A DNA stretch of 64,000 nucleotides from Ignavibacteria bacterium (GCA_016720145.1 JADJXV010000024.1:248001-312000); one strand, 5' to 3'; positions 1 through 9,414 are shown, counted from the stretch's first letter. Made by a program: numbers and translations. The notes: generated by a model not told the origin, from the letters alone.

Positions 1-1
1 A

Positions 2-754
2 AAGGCAGCTGTACTTGAAAATGATATTGTAATTGTGACTATATTTGTGAATCCGTTGCAATTTGCAGCTAATGAAGATTTGTCATCGTATCCACGTAAT
101 TTTAAAAGAGATATAGAAGTTGTGAATGACATGGGTGGTACAATTGTTTTCGCACCTTCGGTGGAAGAGATGTATCCGGAGGGTTTTGATACGACAATAA
201 AAACAGGCAATATTTCACTGAAATTCGAAGGTGTTTTTCGTCCAACTCATTTTGATGGTGTGGCTACTGTGGTAATGAAACTTTTCATGGCGACCAAGCC
301 ACACTCTGCGTATTTTGGACAAAAAGATTATCAACAAGTTACAGTACTCAGGCAGTTGATTCGTGACTTGAGAATTGATGTATTTATTCGAGTACTGGAT
401 ACGGTTCGCGAGACTGACGGATTAGCAAAAAGCTCAAGAAATGTATATTTATCAACAGTTGAGCGCGAGAAAGCAACTATTCTATCTAAAGCGCTTACTT
501 TAGCAATAAAAGCAGCACTTCAGGGTGAGCGAAGAAGAGATACACTGAATGAGATTATGAAAAATGAATTGAAATCTTTCGAAGATATTCATATCGATTA
601 TGCATCTGCAGCATGTGCAGAGACTTTGGAAGAACCTCCTTTATTTGCACCTGAAGGCGAAATTGTTTTTTTAGTTGCAGTGCGACTTGGTAAAACACGA
701 CTCATCGACAATATGGTTTATCGACCTGGAACGTCTCCGGAATTTTTGCTTTAG
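2..754 (+). CDS. panC: Pantothenate synthetase, 5'-truncated by window edge
   Basis: PanC joins pantoate and beta-alanine using ATP, the last step of pantothenate synthesis in the cytoplasm. The reading frame is open from base 2, so the N-terminus with the first nucleotide-binding HxGH motif lies outside the window. Visible family blocks are IFVNPLQF-NEDLSSYPR near the start, GVATVV-KLF, the second signature YFGQKDYQQ (around base 310), and GLAKSSRNVYLS (around base 420), the usual SSRN block. The end at base 754 fits a normal C-terminus. Nothing looks damaged. The family call is firm; only the start is missing. Confidence 0.95.
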   Translation, partial: KAAVLENDIVIVTIFVNPLQFAANEDLSSYPRNFKRDIEVVNDMGGTIVFAPSVEEMYPEGFDTTIKTGNISLKFEGVFRPTHFDGVATVVMKLFMATKPHSAYFGQKDYQQVTVLRQLIRDLRIDVFIRVLDTVRETDGLAKSSRNVYLSTVEREKATILSKALTLAIKAALQGERRRDTLNEIMKNELKSFEDIHIDYASAACAETLEEPPLFAPEGEIVFLVAVRLGKTRLIDNMVYRPGTSPEFLL

Positions 755-755
755 A

Positions 756-787
756 ATTGAAGCAAAAGCATTTAATTTGTATTTTTG
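756..787 (+). promoter_or_regulatory. Candidate Bacteroidota-type promoter
   Basis: TATTTTTG at 780-787 matches the -7 box TAnnTTTG. ATTG at 756-759 lies 20 bases upstream, near the TTTG expected for the -33 box. It sits about 90 bases before the glycosyltransferase start, so it could drive the surface-glycan genes. The -33 match is imperfect. Confidence 0.4.
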
Positions 788-878
788 AAGATTAATTACA
801 AAACGGCTTGTAGATACTTTAAACCTTAATTCCTTCCATCATAAACTCTAATCTACTCCATCGAACAGATATTTGCTC

Positions 879-1676
879 ATGACCGATTTAATTTCCATAA
901 TCTTACCTTGTTATAATGGAGCGAATACAATCTGTGACACCATTGACACTGTGCTTTCTCAAACTTATACAAATTGGGAGCTTATCGTAATTGATGATTG
1001 TTCTGTAGATTCCTCTGTGAGAATTATCAGATCTTATCTTGAGAATGACAAGCGTATACGTCTTATTGAATTAGGTGAAAATAGCGGACGTCCAGCTATT
1101 CCTCGAAATATTGGGTGTTCGGTAGCTGAAGGTACATATATCGCTTTTTTAGATGCAGACGATTTGTGGCATAAGCAAAAATTAGAGCTACAGCTTGGAT
1201 TTATGATAGATAACAAAGCTAAATTCTGCAGTACAAACATTGTAAAATTTAATGATAGAGCAGAAGTCGAACTTCTGGAGAAAGTACATTTTTCTCAAGT
1301 TCAAGTGAAGGAGAGCATTACCCATGATAGATTGATTCGTAAGAATACTATTTGTAATTCGAGTGTGATGCTCGAAAAGCAGCTCATGGATCGTGTTGAT
1401 TTTATTGAAGATATAAGATATAAAGCAATTGAAGACTACCACTGTTGGTTGATGATACATCAATTTCATGTATTGAAAAGCCCGGTGATTTTTGAAAAGC
1501 TTGTTTTTTACCGTTTGGCAGCGACATCCATTTCACGATCAAAATACTTTATGTTTCAGAAAAATGCGATTTTATACTCGGAGTATATTGTAAACGGTAA
1601 AAAATTAGGGTACAAGAAATATTTATATTTGATAACGTATGGATATTATTCACTTTTGCGAAAACTCAGGCAATGA
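879..1676 (+). CDS. Glycosyltransferase family 2
   Basis: A GT-A fold glycosyltransferase, probably adding a sugar during surface polysaccharide synthesis at the cytoplasmic face. N-terminal ISIILPCYNGANTI is the first nucleotide-sugar-binding strand, VIDDCSVDSS is the second, and AFLDADDLW (about residue 93) is the metal-binding DxD region. The ATG at 879 is preferred to an in-frame TTG at 873 because the conserved strand follows it directly. There is no strong membrane segment. The stop overlaps the next start by four bases (ATGA), so the two genes are translationally coupled. The acceptor and donor sugars cannot be told. Confidence 0.85.
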   Translation: MTDLISIILPCYNGANTICDTIDTVLSQTYTNWELIVIDDCSVDSSVRIIRSYLENDKRIRLIELGENSGRPAIPRNIGCSVAEGTYIAFLDADDLWHKQKLELQLGFMIDNKAKFCSTNIVKFNDRAEVELLEKVHFSQVQVKESITHDRLIRKNTICNSSVMLEKQLMDRVDFIEDIRYKAIEDYHCWLMIHQFHVLKSPVIFEKLVFYRLAATSISRSKYFMFQKNAILYSEYIVNGKKLGYKKYLYLITYGYYSLLRKLRQ

Positions 1677-3178
1677 GTAGAGGACAGGCAGTGCGAGCTC
1701 CCATATCTGAATTTAAATCCACTCATCAATCAATGAGTGGACTAGCCACGAATTTATATTCATGGTCACCGAGTCTTTTTCAATTTTTGAGTGATTGTCT
1801 TGGTTTTGTTGGTAGTTTCTTTTTGTATTTTGTCTTGACATTCTCGACAGGGCTTTTTGATATTTCGGTCAAAAATGTGTTTTGGGAGATTGAGATATTT
1901 TTACCGATATTAGCTGCAGTTTCAAGCTATTGGGTTTTGCTTTTTTGGTTTGGTGGTTTATATAAAAATTGGCTTGTCCGATCACCTTTCGAGGAGTTTT
2001 TTACAATTGTACGTTATACTTTTATTGGATGTTTTTTATTGTTCTTTTTAATAATAATAGACACTCAGAATTTACCTCATATCAGATTAAAAATTGTATT
2101 TTATTGGATTACACTCATTATTGTTGTGATGGCGATGAGATTGGTAGTACGCGTTATTCAAAGATATTTACGTCGCAAAGGAATTATAACATTGCCTGTT
2201 GTTTTAGTGGGAAGCACAAATAAATTAATAGAACTCTGGAGTTCGATTACCACGAATCCTTCTTGGGGCTATGCAATACAAGGCACAATTTTAACTGATG
2301 CAGATGAAATGAATATTTGGGAAAGTAAAAGTGAAGTGAAGTCAATACCTATACTTGGATTGATGAATAAGCTAAGTGAAGTAATCCAAAGGATAAGACC
2401 ACAAACGTTGCTTATATCTATGAATTCTCCGGAGCATGAAACATTGCTAAATATTGCTTCTCTTTGCTCTGACAACAACATACGCGTAAAGATTGTACCT
2501 GATCTTTATGAAGTATTTAGCGGTCAGGCACGGACTCTTGCCATTTACGGTGCGCCTCTTATTGAGATTAGTCCGCAACTAATGAAGCCATGGGAAGAGA
2601 CTGCTAAGAGGTTGATTGACATTGTAATTAGTATGCTGGTAATTATTCTAGGTTCCCCAATTTGGCTAGCAACTGCAATTGCGATTAAATTAGACAGTAC
2701 CGGTGGTGTATTCTTCAATCAAATACGAGTCGGTAAAAACGGCGATCTCTTTAAGATGTATAAATACCGCTCTATGGTGCAAGATGCCGATAAAGGTAAA
2801 GCACAGTGGACACTTCCAGGAGATAAGAGAGTTACGAAATTTGGACGTTTTTTACGGAAGTCTCATCTTGATGAGGTGCCACAGTTCTTGAATGTCCTCA
2901 AAGGTGAAATGAGTTTGGTAGGCCCTAGACCGGAGCAGCCATTTTTTGTGGAGAAATATTCAGCAATTTTGCCGTATTATCCTCGAAGACTTAAAGTCAG
3001 ACCAGGTATTACCGGTTGGTGGCAGGTAAAATACAAGCAGCATACAGAATCAGTTCAAGAAATAGAAAGTAGATTAAGGGACGATTTTTATTATATTGAA
3101 AATATATCCTTAAAGCTTGATATTGAGATTTTAGTGAGGACTGTTTATTGTGTAGTAACAGGACATGGGCAAACATAA
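1673..3178 (+). CDS. Polyprenyl-phosphate sugar-1-phosphate transferase (WbaP/WcaJ-like)
   Basis: Starts a surface polysaccharide repeat unit by moving a sugar-1-phosphate from a nucleotide sugar to undecaprenyl phosphate. About 500 residues: hydrophobic helices in roughly residues 35-165, a Rossmann-like middle (VVLVGSTNKL onward), and a C-terminal bacterial sugar transferase domain from about residue 305. The domain shows a re-entrant hydrophobic stretch after KRLIDIVIS, then KYRSM, a SHLDEVPQFLNVLKGEMSL block, VGPRPEQP and RPGITGWWQV. These are hallmarks of the family. It is coupled by a four-base overlap to the upstream glycosyltransferase. The sugar specificity is unknown. Confidence 0.9.
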   Translation: MSRGQAVRAPISEFKSTHQSMSGLATNLYSWSPSLFQFLSDCLGFVGSFFLYFVLTFSTGLFDISVKNVFWEIEIFLPILAAVSSYWVLLFWFGGLYKNWLVRSPFEEFFTIVRYTFIGCFLLFFLIIIDTQNLPHIRLKIVFYWITLIIVVMAMRLVVRVIQRYLRRKGIITLPVVLVGSTNKLIELWSSITTNPSWGYAIQGTILTDADEMNIWESKSEVKSIPILGLMNKLSEVIQRIRPQTLLISMNSPEHETLLNIASLCSDNNIRVKIVPDLYEVFSGQARTLAIYGAPLIEISPQLMKPWEETAKRLIDIVISMLVIILGSPIWLATAIAIKLDSTGGVFFNQIRVGKNGDLFKMYKYRSMVQDADKGKAQWTLPGDKRVTKFGRFLRKSHLDEVPQFLNVLKGEMSLVGPRPEQPFFVEKYSAILPYYPRRLKVRPGITGWWQVKYKQHTESVQEIESRLRDDFYYIENISLKLDIEILVRTVYCVVTGHGQT

Positions 3179-3212
3179 TATGTTGTTTTATAAATAATTA
3201 GAATGTAATAGT

Positions 3213-3920
3213 GTGAAAGCCATAGTAGTAATTCCAACATACAACGAAAGTGATAACATTGTGAAAATCATATCGGCAGTACTGAAGAGTGCCCCGGGTA
3301 TTCACGTTTTGATAGTTGATGATAATTCACCTGATGGTACATCTTACCTAGTCGAAGAGATGATACACGATGATAATCGTGTGCATTTGCTCAAGCGATC
3401 AGGAAAAATGGGACTTGGAACTGCATATTGTGAAGGTTTTACTTTAGCGTTGGCATGGGGATATGATATTGTAATGGAGATGGATGCTGATTTTTCGCAC
3501 AATCCTGAAGACATTCCACGGTTTTTGGAAGAATTAAAGACCAGTGATGTAGTTATAGGTTCGAGATATTCTAATGGAGTAAATGTGGTTAACTGGCCAA
3601 TGAGGAGATTGATATTAAGCTACGGAGCGAATCTTTACACTCGGATAATTACGGGTATGCCGATTAAAGATGCGACTGGTGGATTTAAAGGTTTTCGAGC
3701 GGAAGCTCTTCGTAAGATTGATTTTACAGAAATCCATTCGAATGGGTATGCATTCCAAATCGAGATAAATTACAGACTTTGGAAAGCTGGCGCAAAAATA
3801 AAAGAGATACCCATAATTTTTATAGACCGAACCAGTGGAACATCAAAAATGAGCAGAAGCATTGTGTATGAGGCTGTTTTCTTGGTATGGAAATTAAAAT
3901 TCCTCTATTTATTCAAATAA
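3213..3920 (+). CDS. Dolichol-phosphate-mannose-synthase-like glycosyltransferase
   Basis: A GT2 enzyme of the DPM1-like group, which loads a sugar onto polyprenyl phosphate for use in the envelope. At 235 residues it is the catalytic domain alone, with no C-terminal GtrA-like membrane domain. Motifs are VIPTYNESDNI, DDNSPDGT, MDADFSHNPEDIP (the acidic catalytic region), GSRYSNG, DATGGFKGFR and SNGYAFQIE. The start is GTG at 3213, directly followed by the conserved first strand. It lies 34 bases after the sugar transferase, so it likely belongs to the same operon, and a terminator follows it. Confidence 0.88.
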   Translation: MKAIVVIPTYNESDNIVKIISAVLKSAPGIHVLIVDDNSPDGTSYLVEEMIHDDNRVHLLKRSGKMGLGTAYCEGFTLALAWGYDIVMEMDADFSHNPEDIPRFLEELKTSDVVIGSRYSNGVNVVNWPMRRLILSYGANLYTRIITGMPIKDATGGFKGFRAEALRKIDFTEIHSNGYAFQIEINYRLWKAGAKIKEIPIIFIDRTSGTSKMSRSIVYEAVFLVWKLKFLYLFK

Positions 3921-3948
3921 ATATAGAAGAATTCTGTAATGTCATATT

Positions 3949-3980
3949 AGCGATCTGTGAGAGCAGTATCGCTTTTTTTA
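3949..3980 (+). terminator. Rho-independent terminator
   Basis: AGCGATCTG (3949-3957) pairs with CAG-T-ATCGCT (3964-3973) around a TGAGAG loop with one bulged T, and a run of T follows. It closes the glycan operon. Confidence 0.75.
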
Positions 3981-4033
3981 TGTTTATTTACGCATCAAAT
4001 AGATGTTTCTCTTTAAAAATACCTTCTCAATTT

Positions 4034-4064
4034 TTTGCTGTATGAACGATTTTACCTATTTTTG
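4034..4064 (+). promoter_or_regulatory. Bacteroidota-type promoter of first EF-G gene
   Basis: TTTG at 4034-4037 and TATTTTTG at 4057-4064 are separated by 19 bases, matching the -33/-7 consensus (TTTG, about 19 bases, TAnnTTTG). Transcription would start near 4071, leaving an untranslated leader of about 80 bases before the ATG at 4151. Confidence 0.7.
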
Positions 4065-4150
4065 CGGTCTTTAATTTTAGGCTTGTCTAATCACGCCTCC
4101 CAAAAGATAATAAATAGTATCAATTCATAAGTAATAGGGTTAAAACCGCC

Positions 4151-6247
4151 ATGGCAGACATTACAAAAGTTCGCAATATCGGAATTTCGGCACACATTGA
4201 TTCCGGCAAAACCACTCTAAGCGAGCGTATTTTGTTTTATACGGGTAAAATTCATAAAATCGAAGAAGTACGCGGCAAGTCCGGTGTTGGAGCGAAGATG
4301 GATTCTATGGATCTTGAACGTGAAAAAGGAATTACAATTCAATCGGCTGCCACATACTGTGCATGGAAAGATTACCAAATTAATCTTATTGACACACCTG
4401 GACACGTGGATTTTACAGTTGAAGTTGAGAGGGCTTTACGTGTTTTGGACGGCGCTGTTCTCGTTCTGTGTGCTGTTGCCGGCGTACAAAGTCAGTCTAT
4501 TACCGTTGATCGCCAAATGCGTCGTTACAGCGTACCACGTGTTGCTTTCGTTAATAAAATTGACCGTTCCGGGTCGAATCCTGACCGTGTGATAGGTCAA
4601 TTACGTGAAAAATTAAATCATAATCCTGTAATAATTACCATGCCTATTGGCTTAGAAGATAAGAATGAGGGTATTATTGATTTACTTTACATGAAAGCAA
4701 TTTATTATGATGGTGACAATGGTGAATTTATTCGTGAAGAGGAAATTCCTGCAAGTTTATTAGAAGAAGCAAAAACACGTCGGCATACATTAATAGAAAC
4801 AGTGGCTGACTTTGATGATGCAATTGCTGAAAAGTTTCTAGGAGATGAGCCGGTTTCAGCTGAAGAGTTAATACCAGCCATTCGACGAGAAACAATTTCA
4901 CTTAAAATTACACCGGTTTTTGTTGGCTCTGCAAAGAAAAACAAAGGAGTTCAGAGATTGCTTGATGGAATTCTGGATTTCTTGCCGTGTCCTACTGATA
5001 TTAGAAATGAAGGACTTGACCAAAATAATCAAGAAGCCAAAATTGAATTAAAATCTGACCCATCCTTACCATTTGTTGGGTTAGCGTTTAAGCTCGAAGA
5101 CGGACGCTTCGGTCAGTTAACATATATGAGAATATATCAGGGAACTGTTAAAAAGGGTGATACGATTTTCAATAACGTGACAGATAAGAAAGTGAAAGTA
5201 CCTCGTTTAGTACGGATGCACTCTGACGAAATGAACGAAATAGATGAGACTTCAGCAGGGGATATAGTTGCAATGTTTGGGGTCGATTGCGCGAGTGGAG
5301 ACACTTTTACAGATGGTACCATGAATGTCACGATGACTTCTATGTTTGTTCCAGAGCCTGTAATTGAGCTTGCTATTAGTCCAAAGGACAAAGCCGGACA
5401 AGTAAACTTCTCGAAAGCACTAAATAGATTTACCAAAGAAGATCCGACTCTTCGTGTTTATCGTGATGAAGAAAGCGGTGAGACAATTATCAAAGGGATG
5501 GGAGAGCTTCATTTAGAAATTTATATTGAGCGTATCAAGCGAGAATTTAATTGTGAAGTAATCGTTGGACGACCGAAAGTTGCATTTCGAGAAACAATCA
5601 CTCAGCACGCAGATTTTAATTATACTCACAAGAAACAAACAGGCGGTTCTGGTCAATTTGCTCGTGTTGCAGGATATATGGAGCCATTGCCATCTGATGC
5701 TGTTGAGAACTACGAATTCGTTGATGATATTGTAGGTGGAGTAATCCCTCGAGAATATATTCCAGGCTGCGATAAAGGATTCAAAGAACAATTACAGGAA
5801 GGTCAGCTTATTGGTCAGCCTGTGGTAGGTGTTCGTGTGGTTTTAAACGACGGTCAATTCCATGCTGTCGACTCGTCTGAATTAGCATTCAAAGTCGCTT
5901 CCATGACAGCTATTCGTGAATTCTATTCTAAAGCTAAGCCAATCATACTCGAGCCGATTATGAAGCTTGAAGTCAACGGACCTGAAGAATTCCAAGGTGT
6001 GATGATTGGACAAGTTAATCAACGTCGGGGTGTAATTGTAGGAACGGCAACAGATTCAGGTTATGTGGTTGTAGAAGCAGAAGTTCCTTTAAGTGAGATG
6101 TTTGGTTATTCGACAGATATTCGAAGCGTAACACAGGGCAAAGGTGAGTTTACAATGGAGTTTTTGAGATATGCACCTGTGCCAAAATTAGTACAAGATG
6201 ACATGGTAAAAGACTACCAGCAAAAACGTGCTGAAGGTAAGAAATAA
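4151..6247 (+). CDS. fusA: Elongation factor G, mitochondrial EFG1-like (spdEFG1-type)
   Basis: A translational GTPase that moves tRNAs and mRNA after peptide transfer. GTPase motifs are AHIDSGKTT (P-loop, Ser instead of the usual Ala), GITIQSAAT, DTPGHVDFT, NKID and VGSAKK. Domain II begins near residue 310, domain IV contains HKKQTGGSGQF, and the C-terminus has EMFGYSTDIRS. Several blocks, HIDSGKTTL, EVRGKSGVGAKMDSM and LEPIMKLEV-GPEEFQGVMI, match what I recall of mitochondrial EFG1 and its bacterial spdEFG1 relatives rather than canonical EF-G. It has its own promoter and lies just upstream of rpsL. A second EF-G gene lies 1.1 kb downstream, which suggests divided roles. Family is certain; the subfamily rests on recalled motifs. 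Confidence 0.95.
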   Translation: MADITKVRNIGISAHIDSGKTTLSERILFYTGKIHKIEEVRGKSGVGAKMDSMDLEREKGITIQSAATYCAWKDYQINLIDTPGHVDFTVEVERALRVLDGAVLVLCAVAGVQSQSITVDRQMRRYSVPRVAFVNKIDRSGSNPDRVIGQLREKLNHNPVIITMPIGLEDKNEGIIDLLYMKAIYYDGDNGEFIREEEIPASLLEEAKTRRHTLIETVADFDDAIAEKFLGDEPVSAEELIPAIRRETISLKITPVFVGSAKKNKGVQRLLDGILDFLPCPTDIRNEGLDQNNQEAKIELKSDPSLPFVGLAFKLEDGRFGQLTYMRIYQGTVKKGDTIFNNVTDKKVKVPRLVRMHSDEMNEIDETSAGDIVAMFGVDCASGDTFTDGTMNVTMTSMFVPEPVIELAISPKDKAGQVNFSKALNRFTKEDPTLRVYRDEESGETIIKGMGELHLEIYIERIKREFNCEVIVGRPKVAFRETITQHADFNYTHKKQTGGSGQFARVAGYMEPLPSDAVENYEFVDDIVGGVIPREYIPGCDKGFKEQLQEGQLIGQPVVGVRVVLNDGQFHAVDSSELAFKVASMTAIREFYSKAKPIILEPIMKLEVNGPEEFQGVMIGQVNQRRGVIVGTATDSGYVVVEAEVPLSEMFGYSTDIRSVTQGKGEFTMEFLRYAPVPKLVQDDMVKDYQQKRAEGKK

Positions 6248-6277
6248 TAAATAAATTGATAATAATTCAAAAAATAA

Positions 6278-6309
6278 TTTGCGTAATTTCAGAACTTGGC
6301 GTATTTTTG
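6278..6309 (+). promoter_or_regulatory. Bacteroidota-type promoter of the str operon
   Basis: TTTG at 6278-6281 and TATTTTTG at 6302-6309 with a 20-base spacer. It lies 52 bases before the rpsL start and would drive rpsL-rpsG-EF-G-tuf separately from the upstream EF-G gene. Confidence 0.7.
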
Positions 6310-6360
6310 CAAGCTCTCTAAAACACGAAGCAATTTTTTGGTGAACACGAGGAAATCAAA

Positions 6361-6774
6361 GTGCCAACAATTAGTCAATTAGTACGTAAAGGTCGCGATC
6401 AAGTAATCGTAAAAAGTAAATCGCCTGCATTGGATGAATGTCCGCAGAGACGAGGAGTTTGTACTCGAGTTTACACAACGACACCCAAAAAACCAAACTC
6501 AGCATTACGTAAAGTAGCGCGTGTTCGTTTGACAAATGGTATAGAGGTTACTGCATATATACCAGGAGAGGGTCACAATTTGCAAGAGCACTCTATTGTA
6601 ATGATCCGCGGTGGCAGAGTCAAAGATCTTCCGGGTGTTCGTTACCATATTATCAGAGGGGCAGCTGATACTCAAGGTGTTAAAGACAGAAAGCAAGGCC
6701 GTTCTAAATATGGTGCTAAGAGACCTAAGCCGGGAGCTGCTCCAGTAGTAGCCGGTAAAGGTAAGAAAAAATAA
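6361..6774 (+). CDS. rpsL: 30S ribosomal protein S12
   Basis: Decoding-centre protein of the small subunit. The GTG start at 6361 is followed by the universal N-terminus PTISQLVRKGR. TPKKPNSALRKVARVRL and GGRVKDLPGVRYH are the two decoding loops. At 137 residues it is slightly longer than the usual 123-129 because of a lysine/proline/alanine-rich tail (KRPKPGAAPVVAGKGKKK). The loop lysines where streptomycin-resistance changes usually occur are wild-type. First gene of the str operon. Confidence 0.97.
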   Translation: MPTISQLVRKGRDQVIVKSKSPALDECPQRRGVCTRVYTTTPKKPNSALRKVARVRLTNGIEVTAYIPGEGHNLQEHSIVMIRGGRVKDLPGVRYHIIRGAADTQGVKDRKQGRSKYGAKRPKPGAAPVVAGKGKKK

Positions 6775-6818
6775 TTGATAAATACTTGATTTTGCCTGAA
6801 TAGTACATTTCAAAAGCA

Positions 6819-7286
6819 ATGAGAAAAAAAAGAGCAGAAAAACGACATCATCATCCAGACCCACGCTTCGGCGATGTATTGGTTACAAGATTCATCAGTA
6901 AAATGATGCTTGATGGAAAAAAAAGTATAGCGCAAGGGATAGTATATCACGCATTTGATATCGTAGCTGAGCGAACTAAACAAGAGCCAATTGAAATTTT
7001 CCGTAAAGCTTTGTCAAATGCCGCGCCTGCAATCGAAGTCCGTTCAAGAAGAATCGGTGGAGCAACCTATCAAGTGCCGACTGAAGTGCGTGAAGAGCGT
7101 AGGGTGTCACTCGCAATGCGCTGGATAAAGCAATATGCTTCTGACAGACGCGATAAGACTATGGCATTTAGGCTTGCTGCGGAGTTTATTGCAGCTGCTA
7201 ACGGTGAAGGTAATGCGGTAAAAAAACGTGACGATATTCATCGTATGGCTGATGCAAACAAAGCATTCGCCCACTTTAAGTGGTGA
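6819..7286 (+). CDS. rpsG: 30S ribosomal protein S7
   Basis: Primary 16S rRNA-binding protein that nucleates the head of the small subunit and contacts the E site. Length 155 residues is normal. Recognisable blocks are DPRFGDVLV, FI-KMMLDGKKS, RSRRIGGATYQVP, RWI--YASDRRDKTMAFRLA and the C-terminal KKRDDIHRMADANKAFAHF. The ATG at 6819 follows rpsL by 44 bases in the same operon. Confidence 0.97.
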   Translation: MRKKRAEKRHHHPDPRFGDVLVTRFISKMMLDGKKSIAQGIVYHAFDIVAERTKQEPIEIFRKALSNAAPAIEVRSRRIGGATYQVPTEVREERRVSLAMRWIKQYASDRRDKTMAFRLAAEFIAAANGEGNAVKKRDDIHRMADANKAFAHFKW

Positions 7287-7335
7287 TTAGATTGTTAGTT
7301 AGATTGATTCCGTAATATTGTTGGGTAATTACACC

Positions 7336-9414
7336 ATGTCGCGCAACGTAAGCAACGTCCGGAATATCGGAATTATGGCGCACATTGATGCTGGCAAGAC
7401 AACGACGACAGAGCGTATCTTGTTTTTAACTGGAGTAGTTCATAAAATTGGTGAAGTTGACGACGGTACTACGGTGATGGATTATATGGAGCAGGAGAGG
7501 GAAAGAGGGATTACAATTACCTCGGCTGCTACAACCTGTTACTGGAAAGACCACCAAATTAATATTATCGATACACCGGGACATGTGGATTTTACGGCAG
7601 AAGTTCAAAGATCATTAAGAGTGTTAGATGGGGCGGTGGCTGTTTTTTGTGGGGTTGCCGGTGTGCAGCCGCAGTCGGAAACGGTGTGGCATCAGGCAAA
7701 TATGTATAATGTACCACGGATTGCATACATCAACAAACTCGACAGAGTGGGCGCAAATTTTGAACGTGCGGTTCAGTCGATGCGAGACAGGTTGGGGGCA
7801 AATGCTATTATAATGCAAATGCCAATCGGAATTGAAGATGATTTTCGCGGTGTAGTGGATTTGCTTGAAAATAAAGCGTATCTGTTTGATCAGGAATCAC
7901 TTGGAATTCGATATGAGGAGATAGAAATTCCGGAAGAAGTAGCTGACAAAGTACGGAAAATGAGGAATGTATTAGTTGAGTCGGTGGCTGAATTAGATGA
8001 TGATTTGCTTGAAGATTATTTGAATGGGGTAGAGCCGCAAATTGATAAACTTCAACAAGTGCTTCGAAAAGGAACGATAGATTCTAAAATTGTTCCGGTC
8101 TTTTGTGGGTCATCATTCAAAAACAAAGGTGTTAAATTTCTTCTGGATTCGATTATACGGTATTTGCCGTCTCCTTCTGATAAAAAAGAAGTCGTAGGAT
8201 TTGAAGTAGAAGATAGTGCAAAAGAAATTCATCTTTCTATTAAAGATACAGAAATATTCTCCTCACTTGCCTTTAAAATTCTAACCGATCAATTTGTTGG
8301 CAAGCTCACATTTGTGAGAATTTACACAGGTTCACTGAAGGTTGGAGCGCAAATTTACAACTCGGCAGTTCAAAAGAAAGAACGTATTTCAAAAATATTG
8401 AGAATGTTCGCTAACAGACGGGAAGAAATTGAAGAAGCGTTTACAGGTGATATAGTTGCAATACCGGGATTAAAGTTTGCGAGAACCGGTGACACACTTT
8501 GTGAGTTAAGTCATCCAGTCTTATTTGAGAAAATTGTATTTGCAGAGCCGGTAATTAATCAGTCGATTGAAGCGAAAACTGCAGCGGATCAAGATAAACT
8601 CAATGATGCACTTTCAAAACTATCAGAAGAAGATCCGACATTTAAGTATTACACAGATATAGAAAGTGGTCAGACAATTATTAGTGGTGTCGGAGAGCTT
8701 CATTTAGAAATTATAGTCGACAGGTTAAAGCGCGAATTTAACGTTCCTTCTAGAGTTGGAAAACCGCAAGTAGCATACAGAGAGACGATAACGGCCATTG
8801 TCGAACAAGAAGGAAAATTTGAACGTCAGCAAGGGAACAAAGGACAGTATGGTCATGTTGTGCTGAAAATTGAGCCAAGTGAGCGTGGGAAAGGCTTTTC
8901 ATTTGAAAATAAATCAGATGTTAAACAGATTCCAAAACAATATTTACATGCAATTGAGCAAGCAGCAAGAGAAAGTGTTTCCGTTGGACCAATAGCAGGA
9001 TATGGAATGATTGATGTGAAGGTAACATTGCTCGATGGCTCTTATGATGAAGCAAACTCAAGCGAATTAGCCTATAAAATTGCAACATCGATGGCTTTAA
9101 AAGATGGCTTAAGAAAAGCACAGCCGGTAGTTTTAGAGCCGGTATTTGAAGTAGAGGTCGTAGCTCCCGAACAGTATATTGGTGATGTAATTGCAGATTT
9201 GAGCTCTCGCAAAGGAAAAATCGAAGGAATTACACAAGATAATATACTACAGACAGTGAAAGCAAGTGTGCCTTTATCGGAAATGTTCGGTTACGTAACT
9301 CAATTACGTTCAATGAGTCAAGGTCGGGGTGTATATACAATGACGTTTTCTCATTATGAACCGGCATTGTTAAACAGCAATAATATGTATATGAGCGCCG
9401 GTTGGGCATCATAA
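7336..9414 (+). CDS. fusA: Elongation factor G, second copy
   Basis: A second translational GTPase of EF-G type, in the classical position between rpsG and tuf. The ATG at 7336 is chosen over an in-frame TTG at 7318 because SRNVSNVRNIGI begins directly after it. Motifs are AHIDAGKTT, MEQERERGITITSAAT, DTPGHVDFT, NKLDR and VGELHLEII. It is clearly diverged from the first copy: Ala in the P-loop, GLKFARTGDTLC in domain II, and KFERQQGNKGQYG at the domain IV tip where the first copy has the usual HKKQ-GGSGQ. By eye it lies between canonical EF-G and the recycling-type EFG2 (spdEFG2). The substituted domain IV tip argues for a changed role, possibly ribosome recycling; that is inference. Confidence 0.94.
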   Translation: MSRNVSNVRNIGIMAHIDAGKTTTTERILFLTGVVHKIGEVDDGTTVMDYMEQERERGITITSAATTCYWKDHQINIIDTPGHVDFTAEVQRSLRVLDGAVAVFCGVAGVQPQSETVWHQANMYNVPRIAYINKLDRVGANFERAVQSMRDRLGANAIIMQMPIGIEDDFRGVVDLLENKAYLFDQESLGIRYEEIEIPEEVADKVRKMRNVLVESVAELDDDLLEDYLNGVEPQIDKLQQVLRKGTIDSKIVPVFCGSSFKNKGVKFLLDSIIRYLPSPSDKKEVVGFEVEDSAKEIHLSIKDTEIFSSLAFKILTDQFVGKLTFVRIYTGSLKVGAQIYNSAVQKKERISKILRMFANRREEIEEAFTGDIVAIPGLKFARTGDTLCELSHPVLFEKIVFAEPVINQSIEAKTAADQDKLNDALSKLSEEDPTFKYYTDIESGQTIISGVGELHLEIIVDRLKREFNVPSRVGKPQVAYRETITAIVEQEGKFERQQGNKGQYGHVVLKIEPSERGKGFSFENKSDVKQIPKQYLHAIEQAARESVSVGPIAGYGMIDVKVTLLDGSYDEANSSELAYKIATSMALKDGLRKAQPVVLEPVFEVEVVAPEQYIGDVIADLSSRKGKIEGITQDNILQTVKASVPLSEMFGYVTQLRSMSQGRGVYTMTFSHYEPALLNSNNMYMSAGWAS

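Noticed and set aside
4151..6247. The first EF-G as a tetracycline-resistance (TetM-like) ribosomal protection protein
   Set aside because: Domain motifs and C-terminus follow EFG1-type elongation factors throughout, and it lies with other translation genes.
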